Source of the DNA: Cafeteria roenbergensis
Lineage: Eukaryota > Sar > Bigyra > Bicosoecida > Cafeteriaceae
Assembly: GCA_008330645.1 (NCBI GenBank)
Contig: VLTN01000102.1
Coordinates: 1-58,484 of the forward strand
DNA: 58,484 nucleotides
Direction of reading: 5' to 3'
Shown here piece by piece: positions 36,421 through 47,900 of the stretch (the stretch's first letter is position 1; each line of letters opens with the position of its first letter). The notes under the pieces were generated by a model, which saw nothing but the letters and a program-made list of their open reading frames with translations, had not been told where the DNA came from and ran no database searches. The position numbers and the translations under genes were made by a program.

Positions 36421-38190
36421 ATGCGCGTTGCGCCTCTGCTATCCGTTGTTTCTGCCCTGCTTGCGCTGCGGGCGGGATCGGGCGATCCAGTCGCCGGAGC
36501 CACGGAGGCAGTTGCCCAGGCTCAAGGTCCCGTCTCCCAGGAGCTCTCCGCCCTGCCACGGAGCGAGGTTTTCCTGTGCCCCAAGTGCGGCGCAGTGGTC
36601 GCCCGCGGGGTACACTACATGGGGGGCACGCCTGAGGCTCGGTTTCTGAAGGCTGCCATGGCCGAGCCTTCGCTCGGTGCAGCCGGCACCGTGCTGCGCT
36701 TCTCCAACCCCATGACCAACGACGAGCACGACGTGGTCCGCTTCACAGAGGCAGAGGGCGCGTGAGCTGTCGGGTGCGGGCCGCTGCGAGATCCGGGCGT
36801 CGCTGTCGTCGCGTTGGGCACCCGCGGGCCGGGGCTGCAGCAGCCGCTGGCGCACCGTCCAAGCCGACTGTGCCGACGCCACAGTCCCTTCCGCTCAGCG
36901 AACCTCGCGACCCGCTGGCCCGAAGCCGCCTCTTCCCGCCCCCCCCGCGCTGCGCTCAAACCCTCCGCCGCGCCGCCCGGCCCCGCCTGGCTCCACCCCA
37001 TCGCGCCGTCGTGCTCTCTGCCACCTCTTCCGCAGCGTGACGGACGGCGACTCTCACACCGCAGTGTCCTACTTCCCTGGGTACAGCTGGTCGCAGGTGC
37101 GCTGCGCGGAGTGCAAGCACCCGCTGGGATGGCAGTTCGACAAGCTCGTCGCGGGCCGCGTGAACCCCGCCGTGGCAGCTGCAGCTCAGCGAGCCAAGGC
37201 CGCGGCCAAGGACCCTTCCAGCGCGACGAGCGCGGCCGCGCCGCGCCCCGCGGATCGTCGCATCATGACGGCGCGCCAGCACTCTCCAGCCGCGGAGGAT
37301 GCGGCCATGGCGCCTCTGCGTGGCTCCTGCGCTGAGCTCACGCAGGGTTCTGGACCTACGAAGTGTGCCACGAGCGCGAAGTGAACCAGTTTCATGTCAA
37401 GCCCGAAGTCGGCGTCCAGGTTCGGCAGAGCAGCTCTGCCAACGGCGACGGCGGAGGCTCCACTCCGCAGGCGGTGCGGGACCCGTCTTGGTCGCTGGGC
37501 ACCCGAAGCTCCAAGGCGCGGCGTCACAGGGAGAGCACGAACCCCAAGTACTTCACGTCCCACTTCTTCGACGGGGGCCAGCACTGCGACGAGACCGGCA
37601 AGGGGCGTCAGACGGAGGTCCAGTACCTGTGCTGCAACGGCGTGCACAACGCCATCATCGCGGTGGACGAGCCGGACGTGTGCTCCTACAAGGTGCAGGT
37701 CTGCATTCGGGGGGCCTGCGAGGGACCAGCCGCGGCCGGCCAGGCGGCCGCAGAGCAGGCCGACGTTGGAAGTGGCAGCGGCAGCGGCAGCGGCAGCGGC
37801 AGCGGCAGCGGCAGTGGCAGTGGCAGCGGCAGCGGCAGCGGCAGCGGCAGCGGCAGCGGCAGCGGCAGCGGCAGCGGCAGCGGCAGCGGCAGCGGCAGCG
37901 GCAGTGGCAGCGGCAGCGGCAGCGGCAGCGGCAGCGGCAGCGGCAGCGCGGCGGTGAGTGAGGATGGCGGCCCCGCCTCGGTCTCAGAGATCCAACTCGG
38001 AACGCGCGGATCAGAGGCGGCTGGGGCTGCATCGGGCGTGGCGCCGGATTCACCTGCGGAGCCGCTGCCAGAGGCGCCTGCTGGCGCGCCGGCGCGGTTC
38101 TTCGGGCTGCTCTGGCCATCCCTTCTGGGAGACGAAAGTGAAGCGCTCGCTTGGGTCAAGCGCGTGGATGTCTTCACGGGCTTCTCGTGA
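36421..38190 (+). CDS. Secreted fusion of a cereblon-type CULT domain and an OS-9-type MRH lectin domain, copy B
   Basis: Exon 1 (36,421-36,761) starts MRVAPLLSVVSALLAL, a signal peptide, then CULT begins with Cys53-x-x-Cys56 (LCPKCG). The phase-2 intron is 36,762-37,035 (GTGAGC donor, CGCAG acceptor). Exon 2 opens with SYFPGYSW and Cys137-x-x-Cys140, then GWQF. Spacing of Tyr126, Trp132, Cys137, Cys140 and Trp146 equals that of cereblon's Trp380, Trp386, Cys391, Cys394 and Trp400, with Tyr replacing the first cage Trp. After an Ala-rich linker, FWTYEVCHEREVNQFH starts an MRH domain; the Gln, Arg (GKGRQTEV), Glu and Tyr (VDEPDVCSY) that bind mannose in OS-9 are all present. A long Gly-Ser repeat and a C-terminal tail follow; stop at 38,188-38,190. 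One single-base shift near 37,345 separates the domains in copy B but not in copy A. OS-9 proteins deliver misfolded glycoproteins to the ER Hrd1 ligase; a similar role here is an inference. No ER-retention signal is seen. Confidence 0.75.
36762..37035 (+). other. Intron within the CULT domain, copy B
   Basis: 274 nt, GTGAGC donor and TTCCGCAG acceptor, phase 2. It splits the CULT domain between its two CxxC zinc-ligand pairs. The copy A intron (3,198-3,471) has the same length. Confidence 0.85.
37774..37948 (+). repeat. GGCAGC hexanucleotide repeat encoding Gly-Ser linker
   Basis: About 29 nearly perfect GGCAGC units with three GGCAGT variants, translated as (Gly-Ser)n in the CULT-MRH frame. 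The copy A equivalent (about 4,228-4,395) is broken by indels and other codons. It is a flexible linker between the MRH domain and the C-terminal tail, and prone to length change. Confidence 0.9.
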
Positions 38191-38494
38191 GGCGCGGTGC
38201 GGGCCTGCGTGATTCTGAGAGGGTTGCGTTTTGTTGCGGGCGGAGCCTGCGAACGATGCATACGCACGCCCGCTCAGCCGGCGGCCACAAGACCGCCGTC
38301 GAAGCGAGTGTCACGCGCGTCGTCGCTTTGTCGCCTGTTTGCCTGCACCCCCTCCCCCGCTGGCAGGTGCCATTCGTCGGCGCCATCGCGGGGCAGAGCC
38401 AGCGGATGCAGTCGAAAGGGCACCGGTTGCCGTGCACTTGCCGCGGCGTGTCAGGCACAGCCGGGCCGCCTGCGCCCTGCCCAGGCCGGCAGCG

Positions 38495-39055
38495 ATGGGA
38501 ATGGGATTCGAGCAGTCCTGCGAAGCGTCTATCCTCTTCGACGGGTGGGAGACCACGTCCTGCGGCAGCTACGTCGGCGCTGTCATTGCAGTGGTTCTTG
38601 TTGCCGTGCTCCGCCAGGCGCTTGCGGCGCTTCGCCGCGGCCTAAGGTCGCGGGCGAAGGCGTCCCGGGTGACCCTCCGAGACGAGGACGGCGCTGAGAG
38701 TTTGGTGCCGATGAGCCCGGGGGCCAAGGGGGCGATCCAGCTCGCATCAACTCGCGGGGTTCCCCGAGATGAGGATGCGCTGCTTAGCAGACGCAAGCCC
38801 GGGCTCATCGCCGACTACCGCAGCCATCCCGCGGTTGCTCGCATTGCCGTCGCTGTGGATGCGGTGCTCGCCCTCGCTGTCGGGATAATCGGCGCGTTCA
38901 ACATGCTGATTCTGATGACCATGAACTGGGGTTTGTTCCTCGGCGTCTGCGTTGGCGAGGTCGTCGGCATGGTCATTTTTGACCCAGCAGTCCCGATGTC
39001 GGACTGGCAAGCCAGACTTGCCGGGGGAACGGGGGACGTGGATACGTGCCATTGA
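38495..39055 (+). CDS. CTR: CTR/SLC31-family copper transporter, copy B (intact)
   Basis: A 186-residue integral membrane protein importing Cu(I). It starts MGMGFEQSCEASILFDGW, which has the Met motif and ILFxxW entry to the first membrane segment seen in CTR proteins. Membrane segment 1 is about residues 24-46 (SYVGAVIAVVLVAVL). An intracellular basic loop follows. Segment 2 contains FNMLILMTMNWG with the Met residues that line the pore, and segment 3 has the family GxxxG as VGEVVG. The protein ends in a CH pair (DTCH), like the C-terminal Cys/His copper hand-off motif of CTR1. The start is chosen because upstream in-frame text is non-hydrophobic and unlike the family. It lies 664 bases upstream of the Cu(I)-ATPase on the same strand, consistent with a copper-handling pair. 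Confidence 0.88.
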   Translation: MGMGFEQSCEASILFDGWETTSCGSYVGAVIAVVLVAVLRQALAALRRGLRSRAKASRVTLRDEDGAESLVPMSPGAKGAIQLASTRGVPRDEDALLSRRKPGLIADYRSHPAVARIAVAVDAVLALAVGIIGAFNMLILMTMNWGLFLGVCVGEVVGMVIFDPAVPMSDWQARLAGGTGDVDTCH

Positions 39056-39719
39056 ATGGCGGCGGCTGCTTCAACTTGTGTGTGCATTGAGCGGCCGGTG
39101 CAGCCGAATCTGAGCCAGTGCGTGCGCTTCCGAGCAAGTCCAAGCCTGACGGGGAGCGGTTGCTGGTCCACTCTGTCGCACGGAAGCGAGCCCTAACACC
39201 CGCCGGCTTGCTGGGCCGTGCGCGGGCGGGCGCGGCAGCTCGTGCGTCGGCGACCCGACGCTCGTCACCCCGCACCCCGCCCGTCGAAGCCTCGGCCGGA
39301 AAGGAAGCCGCGCAGCGCCACGCTCGTGCGCGAGGGCGGAGCAGCATCGAAGGTCGCCCTTTGGGGGGGGCGGGGGGCGGGCCGTGCAGCCATTGGCGCG
39401 GGAAGCGCGGCTCGGGGCGACCGACTCGCCCCTCGAGCGATTGCCTGCCACTGTTGTTTTGCACGGCCATTCCGCACTGCAACGCCAGGACCGGCCGGCT
39501 GCTGTCGGCCGCCCGGGCGCGCCCGCGCCCCCCCCGCCACCCCTTGCTCCGGCAAAACCTCAACTTGGTCGCTCTGAGGGCGACCGGGCAGGGCAGGCGG
39601 CGCCTCTTGGGCCAGGGCGGGGGCGGGAAGGGCGGGAAGCGGCGACGTCCCGCTCTGCCGCCGCTCGGTGACCTCGGAATTCCGGCACTCCGACCCCGCT
39701 CAACTCGAGAGTCTGGGTG

Positions 39720-42700
39720 ATGGCCTCCTCTGGGCGGCTAGAGTTCCGCATTGAGGGGATGACGTGCACCAGCTGCTCGTCAGCCGTGCAGGGCGCAATG
39801 ATGACGGTGGACGGCGTGACAGGCGCCGAGTGAGCCGGCGCCAGCTGCGTTGTGCTGCCACGGGGGGGGCGCGTGCCACGGCGATTGCGTCCCCCCCCCA
39901 AGTCTCGACGCGGTGCCAAAAGCTGGCACTTCGTTTTGCCCAATCACCCCCTGCAACCCTGTTGGGAGGGGATCACGGCTGACGGAACCCGCTTCTGCGC
40001 GGGCAGCTCGTTGTCAGGCAGCTCGCGAGTCGCCATCAGTTGCAGCAGCGCGGCGCACCTTGGGGCGCCCGCCAGTGGCCAGCTGCCCCGCTGCCTCTCT
40101 GCGCCCGCCGAGAGCCCCGCCCTCGCAGCATTTCGGTCATGGCAGGCAAGGCCGTTGTCAAGTTTGACTCGGCCAGGCCCGTGGACGCGGAGGCGGTGGT
40201 GCGGGCCGTCGAGGACGCTGGCTTCGAGGCCCAGCCGCTCAAGGCCAAGCCCGCCCGGGCCGCCAGGACCGAGGCCCGCCTCTCTGTAGAGGGCATGACA
40301 TGCGCATCATGCTCGGGCTCCGTCCAGCAGGCACTGGAAGCCATTGACGGAGTGCTCGATGCCAAGTGAGGACTGGCAGTCGCAATCGAACCTCACAGAG
40401 GCCCGCCCTGCCCTTGCTCGAGACCCTAGCTGCCCGCGCGCCTTGCAAAGAGCCTAACCGTGCCCGCTGCCTATGCTTGCATGGGCGTGGTCGCGCTCGC
40501 AGGGTCGCACTGCTGAGCCACGAGGCCAAGGTCGTTTTCGACCCCACGGTCACGACCGCCGCTGCGCTCGCCGAGGCCATTAGCGACATCGGGTACGACG
40601 CAAGCGTAAAGTCCGAGACCAAGGTGGCGAGCGGTGCTGTCCGGAAGGACCTGTCGGCCCCTGTTCAGCTGCGGGTGCTCCGCGGAGCAGATGCGGCCGC
40701 CGTGCTTGCAGCTGTGCGCGCCCTCCCGGGCGTGGGCGAGGCCGAGCTCTCGGCCAAGGGAGCCCTCGTCGCTCGTCGCGGTGCCGAAAAGGGGGCCTGG
40801 CTCCGTCAGCGTCACGTCAGGGACGCAATTGTGTCAGCGGGGGGGACGCCGCGCCCGCCCAGGTCGGGGGCAGGCCCCTCCAGCAGCACCGGCAGCGGCG
40901 CCGACGGCGCTGGCGACAATGACGACGATGAGGACGACGATGAGGACGACGCCCACGACAGCTCAGCCAGCCGCGACCAAACCAACGCGGAGCGCACGGC
41001 CAAGGAGATCGCGCACTGGCGGTTTAACCTCATCCTCGCCCTGATTCCGACCATTCCCATCACCTTCTTCACGCTGGTTCTGGGCCAGATCATCCCAGGA
41101 TCCATCCCCGCGCTGGACGTGCATGTGGTTCCCGGCCTGATGCTGCGCATGCTCCTCGCGTGGGTGCTGGCGACGCCCCTGCAGTTCGTCGTTGGATGGC
41201 CCTTCATGTACCACGCCTGGCTGCGCCTGCGCGGCGGCTGCACCATGGGAATGGACTTCCTCATCGCCATCGGCACGCTCACGGCCTATCTTTACTCCGT
41301 CGTGGAGCTGTCCATCGCCATCGCGTCGGGCGGCGAGCACAAGGCCGCGGACTTTTTCGACGCTGGCGCGCTGATTCTGACCTTTGTGGTGCTCGGGAAG
41401 TACCTTGAGAGCGCCGCCAAGGGCCGCACGGCCTCGGCGCTGACCTCCCTGCTGATGCTGCAGCCGGACGAGGCGGCAGTGCTCGAGCCAGCCGGGGCAG
41501 CAGCGAGCGCAGAGACCGCGGCGGCTGCGGCTGCTGCCGAGCAGGCGGAGGCGGAGTCGGGTGGCCCTGTGGATGCGGCAGAGGTGGAGCTGTCGACCGT
41601 GCATGCGACCAAGCCGCCTGCGGCCGCCGGGGAAGGCCGCCCGAGAGCGGACGAGGAGGACGGCGGGGACGAGGAGGACGCCGAGGCGAGTGCCGAGGCC
41701 GTCGCCATGGGCGTGTTCTCGGCCTCCCGCCACCCCGGCCTTGTGGTTCGGACGGTGGCTGTGAGCGAGCTGGAAGAGGGCGACGTGGTGCGCGTGGCGC
41801 CGGGGGCGCGAGTGCCGGTGGACGGCGTGGTGCTGGCCGGCCGCAGCGTGGCCGACGAGTCGGCCATGACTGGCGAGAGCATGCCTGTTCGGAAGCACCC
41901 CGGGTCGGAGGCGCTCGCCGCCACAGTCAACACGGGGTCGGGCGCGCTGCTGGTGCGCGCCACGCGTGTGGGCGCCGACACGGCAATCGCTAACATCGTC
42001 AAGCTGGTGGAGGACGCTCAGCTCTCCCAGGCCCCGGTCCAGGCCATTGCGGACCGCATCTCGTCCGTGTTCGCCCCCTCGGTGCTCGTGGTCGCTGCCA
42101 TCTCTGCGGCAGCCTGGGCCATTGCGCTGGCAGCCGGCGGCGTGCCTGCCGACTGGGTGCCAGCGTCCCTCGGGGACGTGGCCTTTTGTCTGCGGTTCGG
42201 GCTCTCGGTGGTTGTGATCGCCTGCCCGTGCGCCCTCGGCCTGGCCACGCCCACGGCAGTTATGGTGGGAACGGGGGTGGGGGCGCGCCTCGGAGTGCTG
42301 ATCAAGGGGGGCGAGCCCCTCGAACTGCTTCACGGCGTCGACACCATCGTCTTCGACAAGACTGGAACGCTCACCGTCGGAAAGCCGCGCGTTGTGAGCG
42401 TGAGCATGCTTGGCGACCAGAAGCCTGCCAGCGAGGGCGCTGGGGCCGGGTGCTGCGCAGGCAAGCCAACCTCGTCACTGACCCCTGTCGCCGCCCAAGG
42501 GGGAGCGGGCGCGAGCGATGCCTCCGCGACTTCGTGCTGCTCTGGAGGCAGCAGCGCAGTCAAGGCGCCGGCGTCCACTGCCGCCGCCAGCTCGCGAGTC
42601 CAAGCCCGGCGGATGCTGGCGCTGGCCGCGGCGGCTGAGCGAGGGAGCGACCACCCGCTCGCCCGCGCCATTGTGTCTGGCGCCGTGGACGTGCTGGGCG

Positions 42701-43833
42701 AGGCAGAGGCGTCGCTTGGCGCCGACCGCTTCAACGAGGAGGCAGGTCACGGTGTCAGCGCCACCGTGGAGGGGAGCGCCGTGCTTGTGGGGACTCGGCG
42801 GTGGATGGCGCGCCACGGAATGGTGCTGACCGCCTCGGCGGAGGAGGAGACCGCAGCGATGGAGGTGCTTGGCCGCACCGCCGTGCTGGTGGCCATCGAC
42901 GGCGCCGTTGCCGGGGTCATAGCGCTGGCTGACGAGATCAAGCCCGACGCACGCGATACGGTCACGCGCCTTCAGGCCATGGGCGTCACGGTGAGGATGC
43001 TAACGGGCGACAACCGCCGCGCTGCCGCCACAGTGGCACGTGAGCTGGGCATTCCGACGGACCTCGTGCAGGCCGAGGCGCTGCCCTCGGGCAAAATTGC
43101 CACTGTGGAGGCGTTGCTCGACGAGGGCCGCCAGGTGGCGATGGTGGGCGACGGGATCAACGACGCGCCCGCACTGGCCAAGGCCACAGTCGGCGTGGCC
43201 ATCGGCGCCGGCACGCAAGTAGCCATGGACGCGGCGGACGTGGTGCTGGTGCGCTCCGAACTGGCGGACATCGTGACGGCCGTGGACCTGAGCCGAGTGA
43301 CTTTTCGCCGAATCTGGATCAATTACTTCTTTGCCTTCATTTACAACACCCTTGGCATCCCCGTGGCGGCGGGGGCTCTATACCCGGCGCTGCGCGTGGC
43401 GCTGCCCCCCGAGCTGGCGGCGCTGGCAATGGCCCTCTCGTCAGTGTGCGTCGTTCTGTCGTCGCTGGCGTTGCACCGCTACAAGCCTCCTCGCGTGGGA
43501 GGTGCGCGGCGCCCGTCGGGTGGAGCTAGTCCTGAGGAAGGCGGCACATCTGATCTCGAAGCTGAAGCCGCCTCGGAGCTGACGTCGCTTCTGCTTGAGC
43601 CCGGATGCAGCTGTGACTGCGGCACGGCCTGCGCGGCAAACAACCGGCTCCATGCTGTCAGGGACCGCTCTGGCGGCGCCAGGGTCGCAGAAGCCGCCAT
43701 TGAGGCGCTTTTCGAAGTTCGAGGCCAGACAGGCACTTGCAAGTGCGGGTGCGTTTGCACAACCGTCGAAGGACAGCTTGCGCCTGCGAAGATTCAGGTG
43801 GCCCCGGCTCATCCTACGGGCGAGAGTGCATGA
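39720..43833 (+). CDS. ATP7: Cu(I)-transporting P1B-type ATPase with two N-terminal HMA domains, copy B (intact)
   Basis: Three exons (39,720-39,829, 40,129-40,365, 40,503-43,833; both introns phase 2) encode 1,225 residues with no frame break. Two HMA domains carry GMTCTSC and GMTCASC metal sites, and each is split by an intron after its second helix start. The ATPase core follows: an acidic linker, membrane segments, the A-domain TGES loop, the CPC metal site (IACPCALGLATPT), phosphorylation motif DKTGTLT, nucleotide-domain SDHPLARAI and hinge GDGINDAPAL. The late membrane motifs NYFFAFIYN and MALSS mark a Cu(I) P1B-1 pump. An unusual Ala/Glu-rich insertion (about 41,460-41,700) precedes the A-domain, and a Cys-rich tail (CSCDCGTAC, CKCGCVC) may bind metal. 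Known members load cuproenzymes in the Golgi or export copper. Confidence 0.95.
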
Positions 43834-44978
43834 GGCTGGGCCGCCGGCTGCCCGGGGGCGTGTCACGCCGCAACGACCAGAGCAGTTGCTGCCTTTTGTT
43901 GCGTGCTGTTGCCCGACTCTCCTGCCCCTTTTCGAACGAGCTCCAGGCGTTTTGCTTCGGCGGGGCGGGGAGCGGGATGAACCGTGCAGTCACAGCAGGC
44001 TTGAAGCCATGGGCCCTGCCGGGAGCACTCCACACATTGCGAACAGCCTTGTGGCCGGCTACAGGCCGGGTCAGTGCTCCGGGGCGCAATGTGTTTGGTA
44101 ACCACGGGCCCCGGAGTCACCACGAAACGTGCTGTAAGACTGACAACCGTGAATCTGTCCAGAGCCGGCAGTTCGTGCCCGAGAGTCCCACACCAACCTT
44201 GCTGTCTTGTTCCTGATTGGTGGAGTGCAGGCGTGGCTCGCCGATGATGATTTAATGGCAAGAGGCCAAGCGCCCGAAGCGCACGCTTTGCCAGAGAGCT
44301 GCTTGTCCTGGCCGCCCACGCAGGCGGGCAGACCAGAGCCCAGGACAACCCTGGGTTACGCAGGGGGCACCCCCAGTACGCTGTGGGGAAGCCGCGAAGC
44401 CCAAGAGAGCGCCGAGACGCACGCCGGCTCTGCCGGGGTAGACTCTACGTCTGCGGACCAATGCGAACCCAACCGGGCACCGGCCTATCCGCCCTGTGCC
44501 ACCGCCCTTCCCCCCCCAGCCAACACCCCATCCCCTGCACGAGCTGCCTCCACCAGCACAGCGATAAGCATGGCGAGTATAGTCACTTCAGCTCACCCGC
44601 TGCACGACAGCGCCCTGGCGATGCGCTCACCGATGGAATGTGGGCGTGTCTCGTTGTCTTGCCGGCCATCTCCTGAAACGAAGCACCGCACTACCACCGA
44701 TGATTCGGGCAAGATCACAAGCAGATCGCTACATTCCAGGGCCAAGCGCGGCACCAGCCTCTGAGAAAGCGGCAAGACTGTAACATGGAGGCAGCTGGTC
44801 ACCGCGCGATTGGCCAATCGAAGTCCCTTCGATGCCAGCTCAGCCCAGCCCTGCACACGCAGCGCTCGAGATCGGGCCCGGGCTCTAGGGTCATCGCAGA
44901 AGCACTCGAGGCATCCAATTCAAGCGGACGAGCCACCTATCACGAGGCAGAGTGCAAAGGGGCACAGGAAAGGGACGA
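43834..44978. other. Intergenic spacer between ATPase and giant gene, copy B
   Basis: Equivalent of 10,291-11,437 and almost identical to it. I see no gene, RNA gene or mobile element in it. The near-identity of this non-coding DNA between copies shows the duplication or haplotype split is recent. Confidence 0.5.
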
Positions 44979-47900
44979 ATGCCACGAATTCCGCTCGCCG
45001 TCGTTTGGGGCTTCGTGGCCCTTGCCACAGCGCAAGGCTCCAGCGCCCAAGCCCACGTGAGTTCCTTGGGGCCCGCCCGACCGCAGCACGCATGCACTCA
45101 CTGATGCGAAGCACCTTGCAGAGAGCTATGATGCTCGCGTGGGCTCGAAGGGCCTGGGCGCGCGCTGGAATGCCAGGTCGCGAAAAAACTGGCTGGCCAG
45201 GCAAAGGCGGCCCCTCGCATCTGACTGCCCCTCGAGTGCCTACTGCCCTCGTTGTCTGCCCATGGGGTCCTCCCAAAATGCAGGAGGGCCTCCCCCCAGC
45301 GCATCCTGCTGACGCGAACTCGCGACTGCGGCAGGCGCAGCAAGCCGCGAGCTGGCTGCTCCGTACGCTTGGCGAAACGGCTGGTCCGGAAACGCCTCAG
45401 AAGCTGCAGTCCATGCGACTCTCAGCCGCGCACGACGCGTCGACAACTCAAGGAGCCCGCGAGAAGCCGCAGAACCAGCAAGCCGCGGGCGGAGATGCTC
45501 TCAGCTCTATGCCAGCAGGTGGAAGCCCAAAGCAGGCCCAGCTTTTGGCCCGAACGCAAGAACTGATCCTGCCACAGAGCAGTCACAGAGCTCGACTGCT
45601 GAACGGCGACACAAGCATGTCGCCCTCGTCTTCCCCGACCCCGAGCTCGAGCATCACCCCGTCAGGCACCGCCTCGCCAACCTCCTCGCCGACCCCGACC
45701 CCGAGCTCGAGCATCACCCCGTCGGGCACGGCCTCGCCGACTAGCTCGCCGACGACCACGCCGACCCCGACCCCGAGCTCGAGCATCACCCCGTCGGGCA
45801 CGGCCTCGCCGACGACCACGCCGACCTCGACCCCGAGCTCGAGCATCACCCCGTCGAGCACCGCCTCGCCGACGACCACGCCGACCCGAGACGACCATCG
45901 ACGCCACGCCCGACGACCACTCCGTCCTCGACCCCGAGCTCGAGTGCCACCCGTCGAGCACCGCCTCGCCGACGACCTCGATCGACGAGCTCGAGCATCG
46001 ACCCCGTCGAGCACCACGCACGACCCCGACCCCGAGCTCGAGCATCACCCCGTCGAGCACCGCCTCGCCGACGACCACGCCGACCCCGACCCCGAGCTCG
46101 AGCATCACCCCGTCGAGCACGGCCTCGCCGACGACCACGCCGACGACCGACCCGACGAGCATCACCCCATCGACGGCCACGCCGACGACCACATCGACCC
46201 GACGCCGACGACCACACCGACCTCGACCCGAGCTCGCCGTGCCACGCCGTCGAGCACCCGAGCTCGCCGAGCACGCTCCTCGCCGACGACCTCATCGACG
46301 AGCTCGCCGACGACCACGCCGACCTCGACCCCGAGCTCGAGCATCACCCCGTCGAGCACCGCCTCGCCGACGACCACGCCGACCCCGACCCCGAGCCCGA
46401 GCATCACCCCGTCGAGCACCGCCACGCCGACGACCACGCCGTCTCCGACCCCGAGCTCGAGCATCACCCCGTCGAGCACGGCCTCGTCGACGACCACATC
46501 GACGGCCACGCCGACGACCACGCCGACGACCACATCGACGGCCACGCCGACGACCACACCGACCTCGACCCCGAGCTCGAGTGCCACCTCGTCGAGCACC
46601 GCCACGCCGACCTCCTCGCCGACGACCTCATCGACGAGCTCGCCGACGACCACGCCGACCCCGACCCCGAGCCCGAGCATCACCCCGTCGAGCACCGCCA
46701 CGCCGACGACCACGCCGACCCCGACCCCGAGCTCGAGCATCACCCCGTCGAGCACCGCCTCGCCGACGACCACGCCGTCTCCGACCCCGAGCTCGAGCAT
46801 CACCCCGTCGAGCACCGCCACGCCGACGACCACGCCGACCCCGACCCCGAGCTCGAGCATCACCCCGTCGAGCATGGCCTCGTCGACGACCTCATCGACG
46901 AGCTCGCCGACGACCACGCCGTCCCCGACCCCGAGCTCGAGCATCACCCCGTCGAGCACGGCCTCGTCGACGACCTCATCGACGAGCTCGCCGACGACCA
47001 CGCCGTCCCCGACCCCGAGCTCGAGCATCACCCCGTCGAGCACGGCCTCGTCGACGACCACGCCGACCCCGACCCCGAGCTCGAGCATCACCCCGTCGAG
47101 CATGGCCTCGTCGACGACCTCATCGACGAGCTCGCCGACGACCACGCCGTCCCCGACCCCGAGCTCGAGCATCACCCCGTCGAGCACGGCCTCGTCGACG
47201 ACCTCATCGACGAGCTCGCCGACGACCACGCCGACCCCGACCCCGAGCTCGAGCATCACCCCGTCGAGCATCCGCCTCGCCGACGACCACGCCGACCCCG
47301 ACCCCGAGCTCGAGCATCACCCCGTCGAGCACCGCCTCGCCCGACGACCACGCCGACGACCACACATCGCTTCGGCCAGCTCGCCGACGACCACGCCGAC
47401 CCCGACCCCGAGCCCGAGCATCACCCCGTCGAGCACCGCCTCGCCGACGACCACGCCGACCCCGACCCCGAGCTCGAGCATCACCCCGTCGAGCATGGCC
47501 TCGTCGACGACCTCATCGACGAGCTCGCCGACGACCACGCCGTCCCCGACCCCGAGCTCGAGCATCACCCCGTCGAGCACGGCCTCGTCGACGACCTCAT
47601 CGACGAGCTCGCCGACGACCACGCCGACCCCGACCCCGAGCTCGAGCATCACCCCGTCGAGCACCGCCTCGCCGACGACCACGCCGACCCCGACCCCGAG
47701 CTCGAGCATCACCCCGTCGAGCACCGCCTCGCCGACGACCACGCCGACGACCACATCGACGGCCACGCCGACGACCACGCCGACGACCACATCGACGGCC
47801 ACGCCGACGACCACGCCGACCTCGACCCCGAGCTCGAGTGCCACCTCGTCGAGCACCGCCACGCCGACCTCCTCGCCGACGACCTCATCGACGAGCTCGC

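Noticed and set aside
38185-38500. Possible splicing of the CULT-MRH gene into the CTR gene via GTGAGG at 38,186 and CTGGCAG at 38,366
   Set aside because: The phase does not match the CTR frame, and CTR has its own good start with a family-typical N terminus.
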